The translations under genes were made by a program, and so were the position numbers. From NCBI GenBank assembly GCA_003116875.1, contig BCKT01000005.1, positions 744,001 to 808,000 on the forward strand: a stretch of 64,000 nucleotides of DNA. The letters run 5' to 3'. The DNA comes from Takashimella koratensis (lineage: Eukaryota > Basidiomycota > Tremellomycetes > Trichosporonales > Tetragoniomycetaceae). Below, one piece after another: positions 20,695-33,987 of this stretch. Positions within the stretch are counted from its first letter, which is position 1; the number at the start of each line of letters is the position of its first letter. Under the pieces are notes generated by a model. It saw only the letters and a list, made by a program, of their open reading frames with translations, searched no databases and was not told where the DNA came from.

Positions 20695-23123
20695 TCAGAC
20701 ATAAGGAACTCGAGGCGGGAATTTGAAAGCGTTGCAACCCGTCTTCATCGGCGGTAACGACGTGTTTGGCCATTGCACCTGTTGTTGAGTCTGCTGCGTC
20801 TGGTACCCGCTGCACGATTTGCAGTAACACCAACCCTCTGTTACATGTGGCGGGGACTTTGAAACGCCTGTCTCGTTCCTGCTCAAAGACTGCCCGAGAC
20901 TGCCAACGGTACCGTACCCAACCGACTGGGGTTTGGAGGGGTAGCTGTACGCGCTCATCATGCCTGTCCCAGGAGCGGTAGCGGTGGTCGGCACGGGCGC
21001 GGCGTGGTGAGCAACCGAAGTCCATGCCGGCTGGCCATACACATAGCCTGGTGGACCGGCGTTCGCAAACGCCGCCGGCTGCGGCTGAAGATGATAGGCC
21101 GAGTGAGGGTTGAGGCGCTGGTTAGCGGCCATGGTTACTGTTGCTGGCGACGCGTAGGCTGAGAGCGTAGGCGTCGTGCGAAGCGTAGAGGTAGCCGAGA
21201 TCGAGTTGGTAGGTGAGACCCCACCGAGGCTGTAGCTGGGCGCGAACAAGGTCTTCTCAGGCGAGGTGTGGGACAGAGATGTGCGTTGGTTGTTGTTCAA
21301 GGCTGGATCGGCAGTAGCCATGGCGCGAGCTGCAGCGGGGTGTCGGTCAAAGTAGTGCGGGATAGCTTTGCGGAATCCACCATCCTGCCCATACGGCGTC
21401 GCGGCGGCTTGGTTAAAGTACAGCCTCTGCGGTAAAAGTCAGCGTTGGTCCTTGACACCACTCAACCACGTCTCTACTCACGTCTGGGGACCTGGGGACA
21501 TAGTCGACAGCCATAGCCTGCGGGTGAGCAACCCATGCAGCGTTGTTGGTCGCCGTGTGCCGCAAGTCTGGCTCGTACGCCGCCGCCGCACCGCCATAGA
21601 CATGTCCCGTCGACCCTCGCCTGCTACCAGGCAGCTTGGCGATCGGACGCAACGACGACGACGCGTTCTGACCCGACGCAAACATGGGCGCGGGGACATC
21701 CGGTGGGGTCTGCAATTGAAAATCGCTGATCGCTGGGGTGAACGGGTGATGTCCCTCGTATGGACCGTGGTGGGAGGCAGTCATATCACCCGAGAGCGTG
21801 GTCTTGTGGCCCATTCGTGATCGATCATAAGGTGACGGTTGCTGAACCTCGTGTTGGTCCGGGAAAACGTCGAATGCCGTGCGTTTCCGAACATATAGCG
21901 GGTCTTCGGGCGTGCTCGGTCGGAGGTTGATATGAGATGGGACGGTAGTGGGAGGAGAAACGGAACGGGCGCGGAATGACGTCGAACGGGGGAGACTGTA
22001 GCCATAGTCGACTCGAGATCGGTAAGGGGAATGAATGTACAATTGTTGCAGAGCGCGAACGTGGTCTTCCTCCTTTCGCTGTTGGTTACCGATGTGCGCG
22101 TCCAGCATCGAATTCCAGTAACCAAACTGCTCGACGCTGACGTTGAGGTCGAACTTGAACAAGTCGAGCCACTTGAGCTCGTATGCCTGCAACATGTCAG
22201 TAGAGGCTAGAATTTTTGAGAAAGTTCGAGGTCAAACTTACGTTGACTTCCGCCACCGGCATGCTGAGAAATCCAGCCCACGTCGCGTTGGTGTATGTAT
22301 TACTAATGATAGTCAGCATTGGCAGATCGTCGCAATGAGGGCTCAACTTACTCGTCCAGGTACTTGTTCGCGAGCATGAGTGCGGTGATAAACGCCTGTG
22401 ACTCGAGGGTATCGTTCTGAGCACTGATCCCACGAGCCTTGGCCTGCTTGTACCGGTGTGTGTAGATGAGGGCGAGAACGACCACACTGTGCGAGACCTG
22501 CGTACTAGTGAGGACGTTGGAAACGAACGTGCCGAAGAGGAAATTGGGAGCAAATCGGCGGTCGTCTTGAGGAAGACTGTTTGGGAGAGGAATGTCGTCA
22601 AGAAAGGCGAGGGGGGAGTCGTGCAAGGGGGAGTTGGGGATGTTGGAAACGGATGTGCTTTTCCGGCCAAAGTCGAGATTCCACAGATACCAAAAGGTCA
22701 TCGCTATAGGTGGTCAGATAGAGTAATAGCTTCCGACACGGCTCCGAGGACAAACTCAAACTCACCAGTGTACTTTGCCAAAGGGGTGTCCTTCACTGCT
22801 AACGATGACCGTCGTGATACTGGGTCAAAGCCTACTGCTAGGTTTGCTGGTGGTGAGAGCACACGAATGTGCTCGTGGTATCCGTCCTCAGGCCCCTGTG
22901 CCGCCGCAGCTGTCGCGATTGCTGGTGGTGGTAGGGCTTGTGGTAGTTGAGACGAAACGTGCACTGCGTGGACTTCGTCGAGGCCAGAGTGATAGAAAGC
23001 AGGGAACCCATAAGCACTGATGCCGAGAGGCGCCGGGTCGACATAGGTGAGTGACTTGTCCATCTCGGGCAAGACAATCAGGGGTGTGCTGGGTGGGTGG
23101 TGGTAAGTGTTGTAGCCGACCAT
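20695..23123 (-). CDS. Pcl/Pho80-type cyclin
   Basis: Five exons (22766-23123, 22352-22703, 22242-22302, 21482-22186, 20695-21426) join to 735 aa from ATG 23123. The cyclin box covers residues about 145-270: FLFGTFVSNVLTSTQVSHSV, VVLALIYTHRYKQAK, AFITALMLANKYLDE, then NTYTNATWAGFLSMPVAEVN and AYELKWLDLFKFDLNVSVEQ. This is the Pho80/Pcl cyclin layout (Cyclin PF08613), whose members activate Pho85-type CDKs in phosphate sensing, polarity and G1. Long disordered flanks rich in Ser/Pro surround the box; the C-terminal third has GYQTQQTQQQVQWPNTSLPP and no further domain. The start follows a CT-rich leader. The unusually long gene-free DNA upstream suggests heavy transcriptional control or an extended spliced 5' leader. 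Confidence 0.82.
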
Positions 23124-26100
23124 GGAGGTTGTGAGGGGAGTGGCGAGTGGGCGAGGCGAAGAGAGAAAGCGACGTTGATATATAGGTCGGCGCGCTGCGG
23201 TTCTCTGGAATAGCCTCGAAGATAAGGGGCGTATAGAGTTGAGAAGGGGCGGATGAGAATGATAGAGTTGCACCTGAAATTCAAGGTTGCCTCTTTACTC
23301 AGATCAGATTCCCAACGTCTGGCTAATGTCAGCCCTAGACTCAGAGTCAAACTTTATCGGGGCAAGAGGTGGCAAATAAATGTCGTAGAGGAATGAGAGT
23401 GGTGTGGATAAAGTTTGAGGAGCAGAGTAAGACTTTTCTGGGAGGCTGAGAGGGTGGGAGACTCGACCAGCGTGTAAGACCCACTCACCAAATACGGACC
23501 CCTAGGTAACCACAATCTCAATACTCGCTAAGCTCACGGATCTCCGTCGATAGCCGTGCGTGTGAAAAACGAGGAGACGAGGCGAAGTCTCTCTTGGTCG
23601 AGAAAGGAAGCGCCGGCAGAGACGATCTACGGGGGAGTCGCGCGGGTGGTCGGGGAAAGTGGCGAGGGTGAGGAAAGAAAAGAGTGTGTGCGACACCTAC
23701 CGCAGCAGACGAGGGTATCGAGGCCGGTAGCGGTGGCGTGGATTGCGACAAGGAGAGGTGAGACGAGACGAGACGTGTTCAGTGAAAGTGGTCCGTGATT
23801 TCCCTCGAGCCAGCGCGGCTGCAAAAAGAATCGATCGGATCGGGTCTCAACGGCTCTTGCCCACGTTTGTGTAGGGTGTCTTTTCCGTTGAGACTCCTCT
23901 TGTCTAGGAGGGGTCTTGCCTTGTCTCTATCTCCCACGCGACCTTTTGTTGTGCGGCCGCAAATGTGAGGTTGCGACGCGGAGACGGGCGGTCGGGGTTT
24001 GGAAGGAGTGCGGGGGGTTGTGGGGAGGTTGCAATGAAAGGTTAGAGTAGTTGAGCGAGTCGCGGCGGTGGGCTAGGCGGGGGGTGGTGTTGGCCGAGCT
24101 GGATGGCCGACAACAAACGAGCAACCGCTGTTGGTGTGCTAGCGATGCGCGGAATGCAGGAGAGAAGGGAAGTCGGCGGCGGGCGCACGAGGTGAAGTGA
24201 GGTGAGAATGGGGATTGGGATTTGGACCGGCCGGTTAAGGTGTTGGGGAGTTGGTTTTTTTTTTTGAGGAAAGGCGAAGCGCTGTCGTGGGAGGAGAGTA
24301 AGACTTGGTAAGCGCTGAGTCGGTGTCGCGTGAGTGGGGGATGGGTGGGGTAAGGTGGGTCTGGTCTGGGTCTGGGTTTATATTATAGAGAGGGAAGGGT
24401 GGCAACGGGGAATGGGATGGAGTGTTGGAGGTTGAGTGAAGAGGGGAAGCGAAGCGGGATGGTGATGGTGTTGATGGTGATGGCGCTGATGGTGATCGTG
24501 GCGAGCCATGTTCTGTGTAGGGTACAAAACCCCTCACACCACACCACACGGACGCAGGTGACACTGAGACAAAGATGGACGCAGGGGACAGGGAGAGGAG
24601 ACGAGGGAACAATGCGAGAAAAGGGCGCTGAAGGGATGGATTGAGGGGGGGTAGCGAGGCGCACGCCAACAACCAACCAACACGAGGATGAGGGAGGGCC
24701 GAGGGCGGGGCGGAAAAGGGAGGCAGGGGGCAGGAGGACCAGGGGGCGGCTAGAAGCAAAGCGAGACAAGAGAATGAAAACGAAAGAACCAAGGAAGAAG
24801 GAACCGTGGGGACCTGGTCCAATCCTCGCTCCTGCCCGGGCCGACGCAATAGACACGGAATGACAACGCTCCCCGAGGTTAAACACCGAGCATGATCGAG
24901 AGAGACGAGCACCCGCCCGCCCGTGATTAGATCACCACGCCGCCCATTCCCGTCACAGATCTGCGTCACCCACCCCTCATCCCATCCCCTGCCTTCGCCG
25001 CTGCGCACAAGACAACAACAAGGTCCAAAGCTAGCCGCTCGTCCGTCCCTTTGTCATTATCCCGCCTACACCAACCCCTCATCATCGGCCATCCCGATCT
25101 CATCCCACCCGACGACGTCGGTCCCCCTCGCCCAAACCGATTCCTTTCTCCGATTGATGAGAGAGGAAACGGGGATGGGACGAGGGACGCGCGCGTAGAC
25201 TAGGTCGATGCACAACAGACTCCGCGGGGATTGAGATTGGGGTGGTGCGAATAGGAAGGAGGGGTGATTCAAAGGCAGGCAAGCATGCAGGACAGGGCAG
25301 GCAAGCACGCACACATGAGGTACAAGGGAATGTGCAGGGGGTGGGAAGGCCAAAGTCAAAGGTGCAGGGAGCAGATCGATAGCGGCATTGATGCGCAGGA
25401 TCCCGCCGAGAGCCAAGCCCCGTCATCACATTCTAACCCCAACTCACGCTCTTACCCATCTCCCATCCGCCCATGCGCTCGCCCCACCGCCATCACTCGT
25501 AAAGCAAAGGGGGTACTCGGGCAGGGCATGATTGATGAAGGAGAGGGGCCAAGGGGTGGAACGGGGAGTGGAATGAATGGTGGGAACGAGGAAAGAGAAA
25601 AGAGTGGGTGAAAGGTGGGAAAAGAGGATAACGACAACGGAGACGACGTGAGGAGGAGGAGGGCGGTGATTTGGGTTTGCTACGCCCCATAGAGTTTGAG
25701 TGGAGCCGAAATACCCGACGGGATTCACCAGAAAGACCCAGCGAAACCCACAATAGAATCGTCTTTTAGCACTCACTCTTAGTTTCGCTTCCCTCCAATC
25801 TGGAGTCCAAGTCGGACCAGTCTCGATCTTGAATTCAATCGCAATGCTCAAAGTTGACTCGCGGATTGCGGATTGCGAAAGACGATTGTTCGCGTGGTCT
25901 TTTATACGACGAAGTGGTGTCAACGAGTGAGCGGCGCGTAGTCGGTGTCGCTGGGTCGCAGGTTGATTCCGATGGCGCGGCGTGGCGTGGCGTTGCGTAG
26001 TGCCGTCTGTGGTTTATTGTCTGATGCCTGATGCCTGATGGATGATGGCCAGCGGCGAGAAGCAAAGGTGACGGCGGCGCGTGCTGCTCTTTCGCTTCCT

Positions 26101-26980
26101 TCCTTGCTGATCGGATCCTCGTCTCCCGGAAATTACTCGAATCTTGGCTGTAGCTCGGACCTTGATGCGGTGATGGCGGGTTCAACGGAGGGTGACGACG
26201 AAAAATGACGATGAACGGGCGCGCGGGCTGAAACTGATGGCGGTAATGGATGAGGGGAGGGGTTGTGGAGTAGGAGTAGGGGATTGAGGATTGGGGGCTG
26301 CGGATTGGGATGGCCGGTTTATATCCAGTCGACCACAATCACGACGACTCGAGCCTTCGCTGTGCAGAGACGAGCGGCCTTTGCACTGGCGTCGAGGTGG
26401 GACAAGGGGTTTGATGATACGCCGCCGTTGCACACCGACAAGGAAATGACGACCGGCCGAGTCTCCCCTACGCACGCGGCTCCCTCCCTTCGATCAGATC
26501 ACCCGAGCACAGCCTAGGTGCTCGTCGGTCGCCTCACTCCTCCTCTTGCCGCTGTCGCAATTCTCCCTCCGCCGATATGAGGAGAAATACAAACAGTATA
26601 TCTCCTACGACCGCGACAGTCGCCGAAAGCTCACAATGCAAATGGCTTGCTCACACGCAGCGGGGTAACGGTCACTCTTTTCTTCTTCTCGGTGTATTGT
26701 CGGCGCGAGGCGGGGTGGCCAAGCTCCGGGTGACGGTGGGGCGCACGTTGGTCGGGATTGGCGGAGCTAAGCGCTGGAGTGGGGAGAGGAGACAAGGGAG
26801 AGATGGGTAGGGTGGGGCAGTCGGTTAAGAGAAAGGATGCAGACGAGTTGTGGGTGTTTATAGACTGGTTGAGGTGGTGCTGGTCTTGAGGTGTTGCTGT
26901 ATCGACCCCGAGCTCGGTAGCCGATGCTGCGAAGGCTAGTCTGGGCAGGAGAATCGGCGTGGCGGTGACGCAGTGCGGGG

Positions 26981-26981
26981 N
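26981..26981. other. Single ambiguous base
   Basis: One N within a G-rich context (GTGCGGGGNGGGCG), another hint that G-tracts are poorly resolved in this assembly. Confidence 0.95.
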
Positions 26982-29000
26982 GGGCGAGGGAAATTTGTTT
27001 TCCCCGAAGGGAAGCGTCGAGCGAAGAGGAGGGGTGGCGGGAATGAGGAACTGAAGGGCGAGCGGGCGGCGATGACTGGCGCTTGGACCGTGCGGAATCA
27101 GGTGAAATTGGGTGGTGATAGGTGATGGCGAAAACAAAACCGACTGATCGCTGTTGCACGAGATTAACCTGAACCCCTTGCGAGAACAAAAAAACGGCGG
27201 CGGCGTGAGTGCGTGTGAAGCAGGGCAGAGGGGAGAGGGGAGGGGGTTCGAGCGTGTTGAAATCGGATCTTGGCGAGGTGCGTGTCCCGTGTGCGATGCG
27301 TTGCGTTGCTGGGTCGATTCGTTTCACACTGGCGCCGCCTGGGTCGTGTTCACACGCAAGGAGATAGGGAGAACAAAAAGGACGAAGATGGTAGGAAGAA
27401 TGATCAATTCGTAACAAAAGGCAACCACAATCGTGTCAAAACAGATCGACTGAGATGGGTGGCCAGTCGGCCTGACACGATGATGAGCGGTCCTGTGCAG
27501 CAGATGCAGAGCCAGCCCCAACAATGGAAAATGTCATCTCGACTTTTTTTTCGGCGACTGTTTCGCGCTACTACCGGGCCGACTGCGAAGGGCGGCGCAG
27601 AGGAACAAACACCCTTGAGTTTCTCCTTGCCCTCTTGTCCCCTGGATGGGAAATTTTCCTTGTCTCCTCTCTCTTCTCTCCTGCCACCGCCCGCCCGACG
27701 ACACCCCCTGTAACGACGTGGGTAGTGGGTCGCAAGTTTTAGGAACCAGTGCAGCGGTGGCAAGCACGATTGACATGACCATGACATGACACGAGAACAT
27801 GAGGGCTGCTGCTGCGGGGCGCGGGGGGCGGCTGGTACGTGGACCCCGAACGACACCGTGCGTTTGAGTTTGGGGCTTGGTGCTTGCCGGGACGCAAGGG
27901 GACGTGGGGGGAGGGGGCAAGACGGTGCCGAGGTAAGCGGTGAGAGGAGGCGCTGGATGAGGTTAGGGTAGAGCGGGTTGAGTGATCTGATAATCTAGGG
28001 TTGGACCAGCTCCGCCTATGTCTAAAGGGCCCATGGGATATGGTTCAGGGCCTCAATGGCGGCATGGTTGAGATTGGGGCTGGCCAGGGAAAAGCGGAGT
28101 GAACGGGGACGTGCGAGCGAGTTCGCATAGGGGAGGGAAGGGGAGAGAGGAAACGGTGAGCAAGCAGGCACGGGTTGAATCGTCAGACGAGCAGACTGGA
28201 GTAAATCAGTTGTTGATTAAAAAAACGAAAAGGCAATATATTCGGTAGCCAGGGCAGAGAGGGACCGACCGACCGACCGACTGACCGAACAACACCCTGC
28301 TGCTCTTTCCACGTCGAGGTTCCCCCTTGTCCTCGTCATCACGCTTGAGGCGGTGTCGTCCTCACTGTGCACCAACAGGTATCCAAGCAATCAACAACTT
28401 GATGGGGGAATGCATAGTCACATGCTGCAACTGCGGGAACATCAAACTGCCTTGTCCCCCTGCCATGCACGCAGCTACTGCGTTGTGCGTTCTGGGCGGA
28501 TAAGAAATGGGGCGGGAGAACGACGAGCAATAGACGTCGCCAAGACGCGAACCAGAGCGGCAATTGTCCATAGCCTGGAGTCAATCGCCCCTCCACCCCC
28601 TTGTCCCCTTTCCCCCTGCCCCGCCCCCCTTTTGTCGTCACCCCTAATCGACCAACCCTCTTTCCCAAAAGTTCGGGACGTAGCGAGGTACGCTTGCTCC
28701 GCCCTGTCCTATCCTGTGTGGCCTGATTCTTGACCCGTCGGACTGACGGATCGGTGCACCTGCACTTGGTCTGGCTGACAATTCCCGCGTGTGTAAATTT
28801 CATTCGGTGCATGTGGGTTGAGTTTGGCGCTTGAGTGAAATGAGTCAATGTGGAGATAATGTCACGAGCGCCACAGATCGTCGAAATTCGGACCCTGAGA
28901 GGAGACGCTACCGTAAACCGCACGCCGAGTGGTCGCTTCCTGTCCATCCCTGGGGTTTACAACACCCTGGCGCCTCCGGGCGGGGGCGACGCGGCGCAGA

Positions 29001-29030
29001 CTTGGGCTTGGGCTTGGGCTTGGGCTTGGG
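29001..29030 (+). repeat. Hexamer repeat (CTTGGG)5
   Basis: Five perfect CTTGGG units inside the gene-free region. On the plus strand they are G-triplets spaced by three bases, so a G-quadruplex is possible. Confidence 0.8.
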
Positions 29031-31215
29031 CTGAGGGCGCTTGGGACTTTGAGGCGCAATGAATTCGGGCAGGCAAAGGCTTTCTACCCTGTCACCAGAA
29101 CGGTTACATGACTCCAAAACCGGTCCAACTACTCGGATTTGAAACCCTATCGACCACCGCGCATCGCACAATCCGGCTAGCAGAGTCGTCCAACAAGTGA
29201 AATGAATTGGCAGGTCCCGCTTTTCATCTACTCCCCATGGAACTTGTTTAAACTTGAGCCCGACCGAATCAGAAGACAAAAAGAGATGGCAACGATCACA
29301 GAGGCACCGTGCAGCAATTCTATTCTGGCCTCCCCGTGATGAGCGACCAAGGCCATCGAGTCAACACATGATGATGCAGGGCAGCCAACCCCCCTCCCGT
29401 TTTCTCCGTGGTGCACCCCTTTTCTCGCTGCTGTTCCACCGGGAAGGTTCACACCCGCGAACTGACCGTCTCTCTGCTTGGTCCACTCGGAAATTTATCA
29501 TCCAATTTTTCACTCAGTTTCTGGACTTGTTCACTCTGGGTAAGTCTGGGCAAATCGCCTGCGTAGTCGTCACCGGGGATCACGGCGTGGCTCTCCGAGT
29601 AACAGCGGGTTGCAAGAGAGACATCCCCACTGAGAACCTCGTGCTATTTCGAGGAACAAGTGCCACCTTTGGAGCGGCAAAGGAACAGGCAGCGACCGAT
29701 TGATGGGGGCAGTCAGCGGGATCAAGACGTCGACTGAGAATCGAACGACACGAAAGGAACGTAAAGCCAAATTGCTGTGCCCCGGTCATCAAAGCTCATG
29801 CCCGCGCAGACGTGGTCTCCCCGTTTCTCCCAGTCCGCCTCGCAGCGATGTGGAACGGGCGAGGTAAAGACTTTGCGACCAGGCGCAGCAGTGCCACGTC
29901 CCACGGCCGCCGCTATGTTTTGGAGCGCAATGTGTCATCTTGTTGTTGCCACGTCTCGCGTTTAGGGTTGAACTAGAGGGGGTTGAGCATACGGGATACG
30001 CTCCTGCCCTGTGACGATGTATCCAGGGCCGGGACGATGGGGAAGAGGGAAGTGGAGAGGCGGTTAGGATAAATAGGCGATCTGACGAGAGAATATTTAG
30101 AAAATAAACGGTGTAATCGTAACCCCCCTGCCCTGTTGGGGACATGGAGGTATGACCCTGAATCCGCCATTGGAACCCAAAGAAGTCAGGGCGTAGCTCA
30201 GGTCGGGCGGAACAAGCTGGAACCTGTCGGACCAGGCGGATTCATTCGGGTCAAGAGTGGAGGAGATCGTAGGCGGGACGTGCGTACTCCACTTACTCGC
30301 CTGTCATCCTGGTTGAATCCAAATTACAGTTGCCCTCCGCGCATCGCTTGGGCCCTCATGAAATCGAGATTTCTCTCGCGCGTTCTATTCGCTTCCCGAA
30401 GTTGGTCCACAAGCTCGGAGCCAGTGGTCGGAGCCACTCCCCTTCACTCCTCCCCGTGCCCGTGGACACCCCCTGTCCCCCTTGTTCCTACTCGGTCGTC
30501 GCTTGGGGCTCGTTACGTACTGTCCCAGATTGCTTCCACTTCACATACACACGGTCAACGCAGTCATCTTGGAGGGCCAGTGAGATGTTGACGTGATGAA
30601 GGGCAAAGAGGTGCCGCAAGCGAGAAACCCAGAACCCAAAGCGAACAGGAGAACGGGAGGCGACGACGCAGGGCACCCGCAGGACAACAATAGTCTGACG
30701 GGGCGGAGGAACTGTGCATCCTTTCAATGCAACCCAAGATCTAAGCTAGTGGCAACGCTCGACGGCGCGCCATCGGACGATCTCTTGATCTGATCCTAAA
30801 CGAATACGCCGCCGCCGCCTCCTCGACGCCATCTGGGCGAGGCCTGTGGGCTTGTCCAGCTCGTCACCTCCTCATCTGTGCCGTTAGTTGCGGCCCGAGA
30901 GCAAATCGGGCGGCAGGCGGGCACTTGCATAGGTGCCTCGACTAAAATCGACGTGGAACACAGACCTTGCTTGTCCTGACGTCTAGGTCCTCCTTGGTGT
31001 GCCAAGGTTCCGTCTATGGCTAGAATGCACGAACGGACGAACCATGCCATTGCGTAGCCGTTCCACTTTCAAACGCCAACGTGAATACCGCTTGGTCTTG
31101 TCTCGTCAGGCTGCACATGCATTTCGGTCCCCGTGGCAAGGAGTAACGGCATCGCAGAGACCGGCAACACCCCACCGAAGTCGATATGCTTCATCCCATA
31201 GGGTGGAGAGCCACA

Positions 31216-31280
31216 AAAAGAATGCAATCGAGAATGCACTTTTGCGACATGTCTCGACTGATGGACCATTGCATTCTTTT
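31216..31280. repeat. Inverted repeat with 13-bp perfect arms
   Basis: AAAAGAATGCAAT at 31216-31228 is the exact reverse complement of ATTGCATTCTTTT at 31268-31280, separated by 39 bases. Inside the loop CGAGA and TCTCG add further pairing. It could be a hairpin in a noncoding transcript or a binding site for a dimeric protein. Confidence 0.55.
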
Positions 31281-33098
31281 CGTTACCAAAAAAAGCGTGG
31301 GCCAGGGAGGGTGGAGGCAGGGACGGCGGAGAGGGTCGGAGAGGGGCGTTCATGCATGCCGCATGTTTCGCGCTCCATCGACATTCACCATCGGCAGGAC
31401 AAACGCATCGGGCGTGCTTTTTTTCCACCCGCCGCTGGCCGTTACAAGTCGCTGATCATGGATCATGTCATTACGACGTGCCCATTGAAACCCTTTGCGC
31501 AGTTGTTGCGAGAACCGAACAACGAGCCTGTTTTTGCGTCCACCTGAAATTCCTGTTGGTGCTCTCGGAGGCGTTTGCTCGACACCGAGGATTGTGCATG
31601 TGCGTGTGCGTGTGCGTGTGTGCATGCGAGTGCGTGGGCGTGGGGCAAGGTCGTACTCGGTCCCAAACGGGCGAGCGCAACAGGCACCGCGGAGCCTTAC
31701 TTCAACTCGGATGGGGAAGGACAGAGGCGCAGAACTACGCACGTCGTGCTTTTTTCGAGGATGACTACATAGGCTTTGCTTCCTCTTGGGTCTGAAACCT
31801 AGTCGCTACGTATGCAACCGCATTTTCTTGGCATTGGCCTGTTCGCAACGAGACGAGCGAGGAAGGAAGGCGTACCTTACTCACCTCTCCATTTCCCGTG
31901 TCTGCGACTACGATTTGCCCCTGTCAGCCTCCCTCTAGCGGCCGATCTTTCCCTCATTTTCTGGTCCCAAGTATGCCTCCTCCCTTCACCCCAATCACAA
32001 TCTACCTTTCGTTCACATCCACTACTCTGATGTCTTCGATCTCAGTTCCACGCACACACCGCTCCCGAACAATCTCCGTCGGGGATCTTTTCTTTAGCAT
32101 CTTCAGCCACAGGTCCCACCACCCCTTCCTGACGGGGTCTTCAGGTCGTCTCGTCGGCCAGGGCGTGCGGAAAGTCAACGACGACACGGCGTGTCTGAAT
32201 CAGTCACCAAAACGGCAGACAGGGAAAGGTTTCGGTGGGTTTTCCTTCGTTTAGACGAAAAGGTGACGGCACAAAACGCCACTCGGGACTTTTGTTTACT
32301 TCCTGCGAGGTTCGAGGTCTGTGCGTGGGTGATTTTGTCCCTGGGTTTTGCGTTTACGCCTGACAGACTGACTGGCTGCCTGGGTGTTTTTGTTCCTTTT
32401 CTGGCGTGAACGCACACGGTAAGGCATACCCGCTGGTCTCCCTGTCTTCCACAAGCGCGGGTGTCCCGGTCACCCGCGCGCAGTGAGCGCTCAGTCAGTC
32501 CTCAGGTGAGAGCAGCGAACAGATGGGACGAGAGATGTCTCCTCGGCAATTCAATCTGCAGCGTCCCGGGCACACGTAAAGTGAAAAATACCAAAACGCC
32601 TTCGAATTCATATCTTCTCATGTTCACGCTGGCACCCTCTGATCTGATGTACAAACGAGGGCCCATCGATTGGTTCAAACCGCCCAGTATTTAACAATAA
32701 CCAAACCTCCCCGTGCAACCCGGCGTAAGCACCTAATTACCTAGTCACATCCCCAAGGCCAAGATCAAGCCACCATCCCGTGCCCAAGTCTCAATCAGAT
32801 AATATCATAATATCGATCATCCGGTCCAACGAAAGGTTCCAGACCAACGCCGCGATGATCTGATGCTGTCAGCTGATTGAACCCCCAAAGATCTGGGCAC
32901 CGGGAAGACCGGGACCGGTGAGGGATGGGGCGGAGAGAGGGAAAGAGGGTCGGAGGTCGGATGGGGGTAGGGAAAGGGCAAGGAAATGTGGCGTGGAGGC
33001 GGTAAGGGATGGGGCTCGGAGGGATGGACAAAGATCACGCGACCTCCGAACAGACGTGGGACTTACGAGCCGTGGTACCTCGCTGGAGCTAATGTCGG

Positions 33099-33564
33099 TC
33101 AAGCGGGACCGGGTGCGCCTTTGCCTGTTTTGGCGTTGCCGCGCTCCAGCAGGGCCTTGCGAATAAACGGCTCGACTGTGTTGCTAAGAGGGATTCGGGG
33201 GTTTAGCAACTCATCGCGGACCCAAGCGAAGACCACCAACCATCGTCACCTACCGCCATGTGGACAGACACTTGAGGCCTTCTCGACCCTCGATCAGCCC
33301 GTCGAAGATTTTTGTGTTCCCAGACTTTGAAACAGCGTTGAACATGGTGACGAGTTCGTCACCCGTCCACGGGACACCCTTGACTCCCTTGCGCGAGCGC
33401 TTCCCAGGCGAGGGCTTGACCTCGGCGTCCTCGGAGTCAGACGTGTGTGGCTTGAACTCGACGTCGGAGATGTCGTCAGCAGAACGAGGCGACGAGGTAT
33501 CCTCGCGAGCGTACGGCTTGGCTTTCTTGGGAGGGGTAGAGGGACTCTTGGGGGCGCGCGGCAT
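33099..33564 (-). CDS. Small SANT/Myb-like DNA-binding protein
   Basis: Two exons (33254-33564, 33099-33183) give 131 aa from ATG 33564. Residues 1-60 are a charged, Ser/Pro-rich leader with basic patches (PPKKAKP, GKRSRKGVKG). Residues about 64-120 look like a single Myb/SANT helix-turn-helix: WTGDELVTMFNAVSKSG, then KIFDGLIEGREGLKCLSTWR, then NTVEPFIRKALLER. This has the spaced tryptophans (W-T at the start, T-W-R at the recognition helix) of that fold. Single-repeat small proteins of this type are common in basidiomycetes and mostly uncharacterised. A nuclear role is likely; targets are unknown. It lies on the same strand as the downstream-facing GH128 cluster. Confidence 0.62.
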
Positions 33565-33987
33565 CGTTGGAGGTGGTTGGGGGTGATTTTTGGCTTGGTT
33601 GTAGGAGAGTGGCAAGGCGAGGCGCGGTGGTGGTGAGCAGTGCGCGTTGTGTTATTGGAGGGAGAGGTCTGAGAGAGGAGGAGCGGGGTAGTGTCGTTAT
33701 ATGTGAGGGTCAGCGAGGGAGGTCGGTGCTGAGGTGAGCAGCAGCGGATTGAAGACGTCCATGACGACAAGATTGCAGTCAAAATAGGGGACAGATTGAT
33801 CGCATAGGATTGATCTACGCCCTCGCTCGGTCCTCGCCATCATCCCGTCCTCATCCACACAGCCTCTGATGGAAACAACACCCATGTCACAAACGCGCAG
33901 CTGATCCAAGAGCCCCCTTCTGACACGCACTGACCAGCGAGGGCGGCTAGCATAGGATTATACCTTGGCTGACGACAAGTTGGCCGG
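33565..33987. other. Intergenic stretch between the SANT-like gene and GH128 gene A
   Basis: Promoter of the SANT-like gene plus the 3' flank of the first glycosidase. No other element recognised. Confidence 0.4.

Larger units (their letters stand above)
23124..33098. other. 10 kb region without a supported protein gene
   Basis: Open frames here are short, overlap on both strands and have low-complexity content (Pro/Ser/Arg); none shows a domain or a coherent exon chain. From about 23.3 to 28.2 kb the minus strand is pyrimidine-rich, as in the leaders of neighbouring genes. Possible splice donors occur in it (for example GTAGGT on the minus strand near 23700). It could therefore contain the promoter and spliced 5' UTR of the cyclin gene, or noncoding RNA. 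Small repeats noted: (GACC)n at 28263-28281, five CTTGGG units at 29001-29030, GTGCGT-type at 31601-31640, and a hairpin at 31216-31280. There is one N at 26981. Confidence 0.5.

Noticed and set aside
24235..25008. Minus-strand frame of 257 codons rich in Pro/Ser/Leu.
   Set aside because: The content is CT-rich leader translated; no domain, no plausible exon partners and a non-ATG start.
28263..28281. Short GACC repeats considered as a CRISPR-like or regulatory array.
   Set aside because: A plain microsatellite with no spacers; CRISPR arrays are not expected in a fungal nuclear genome.
28339..28947. Minus-strand frame of 202 codons in the gene-free region.
   Set aside because: No family resemblance, mixed composition, and it overlaps frames on the other strand. 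Not supportable as a gene.
30185..30260. GGGCGTAGCTCAGGTCGG, which looks like the start of a tRNA.
   Set aside because: No anticodon arm or T arm follows at the proper spacing.
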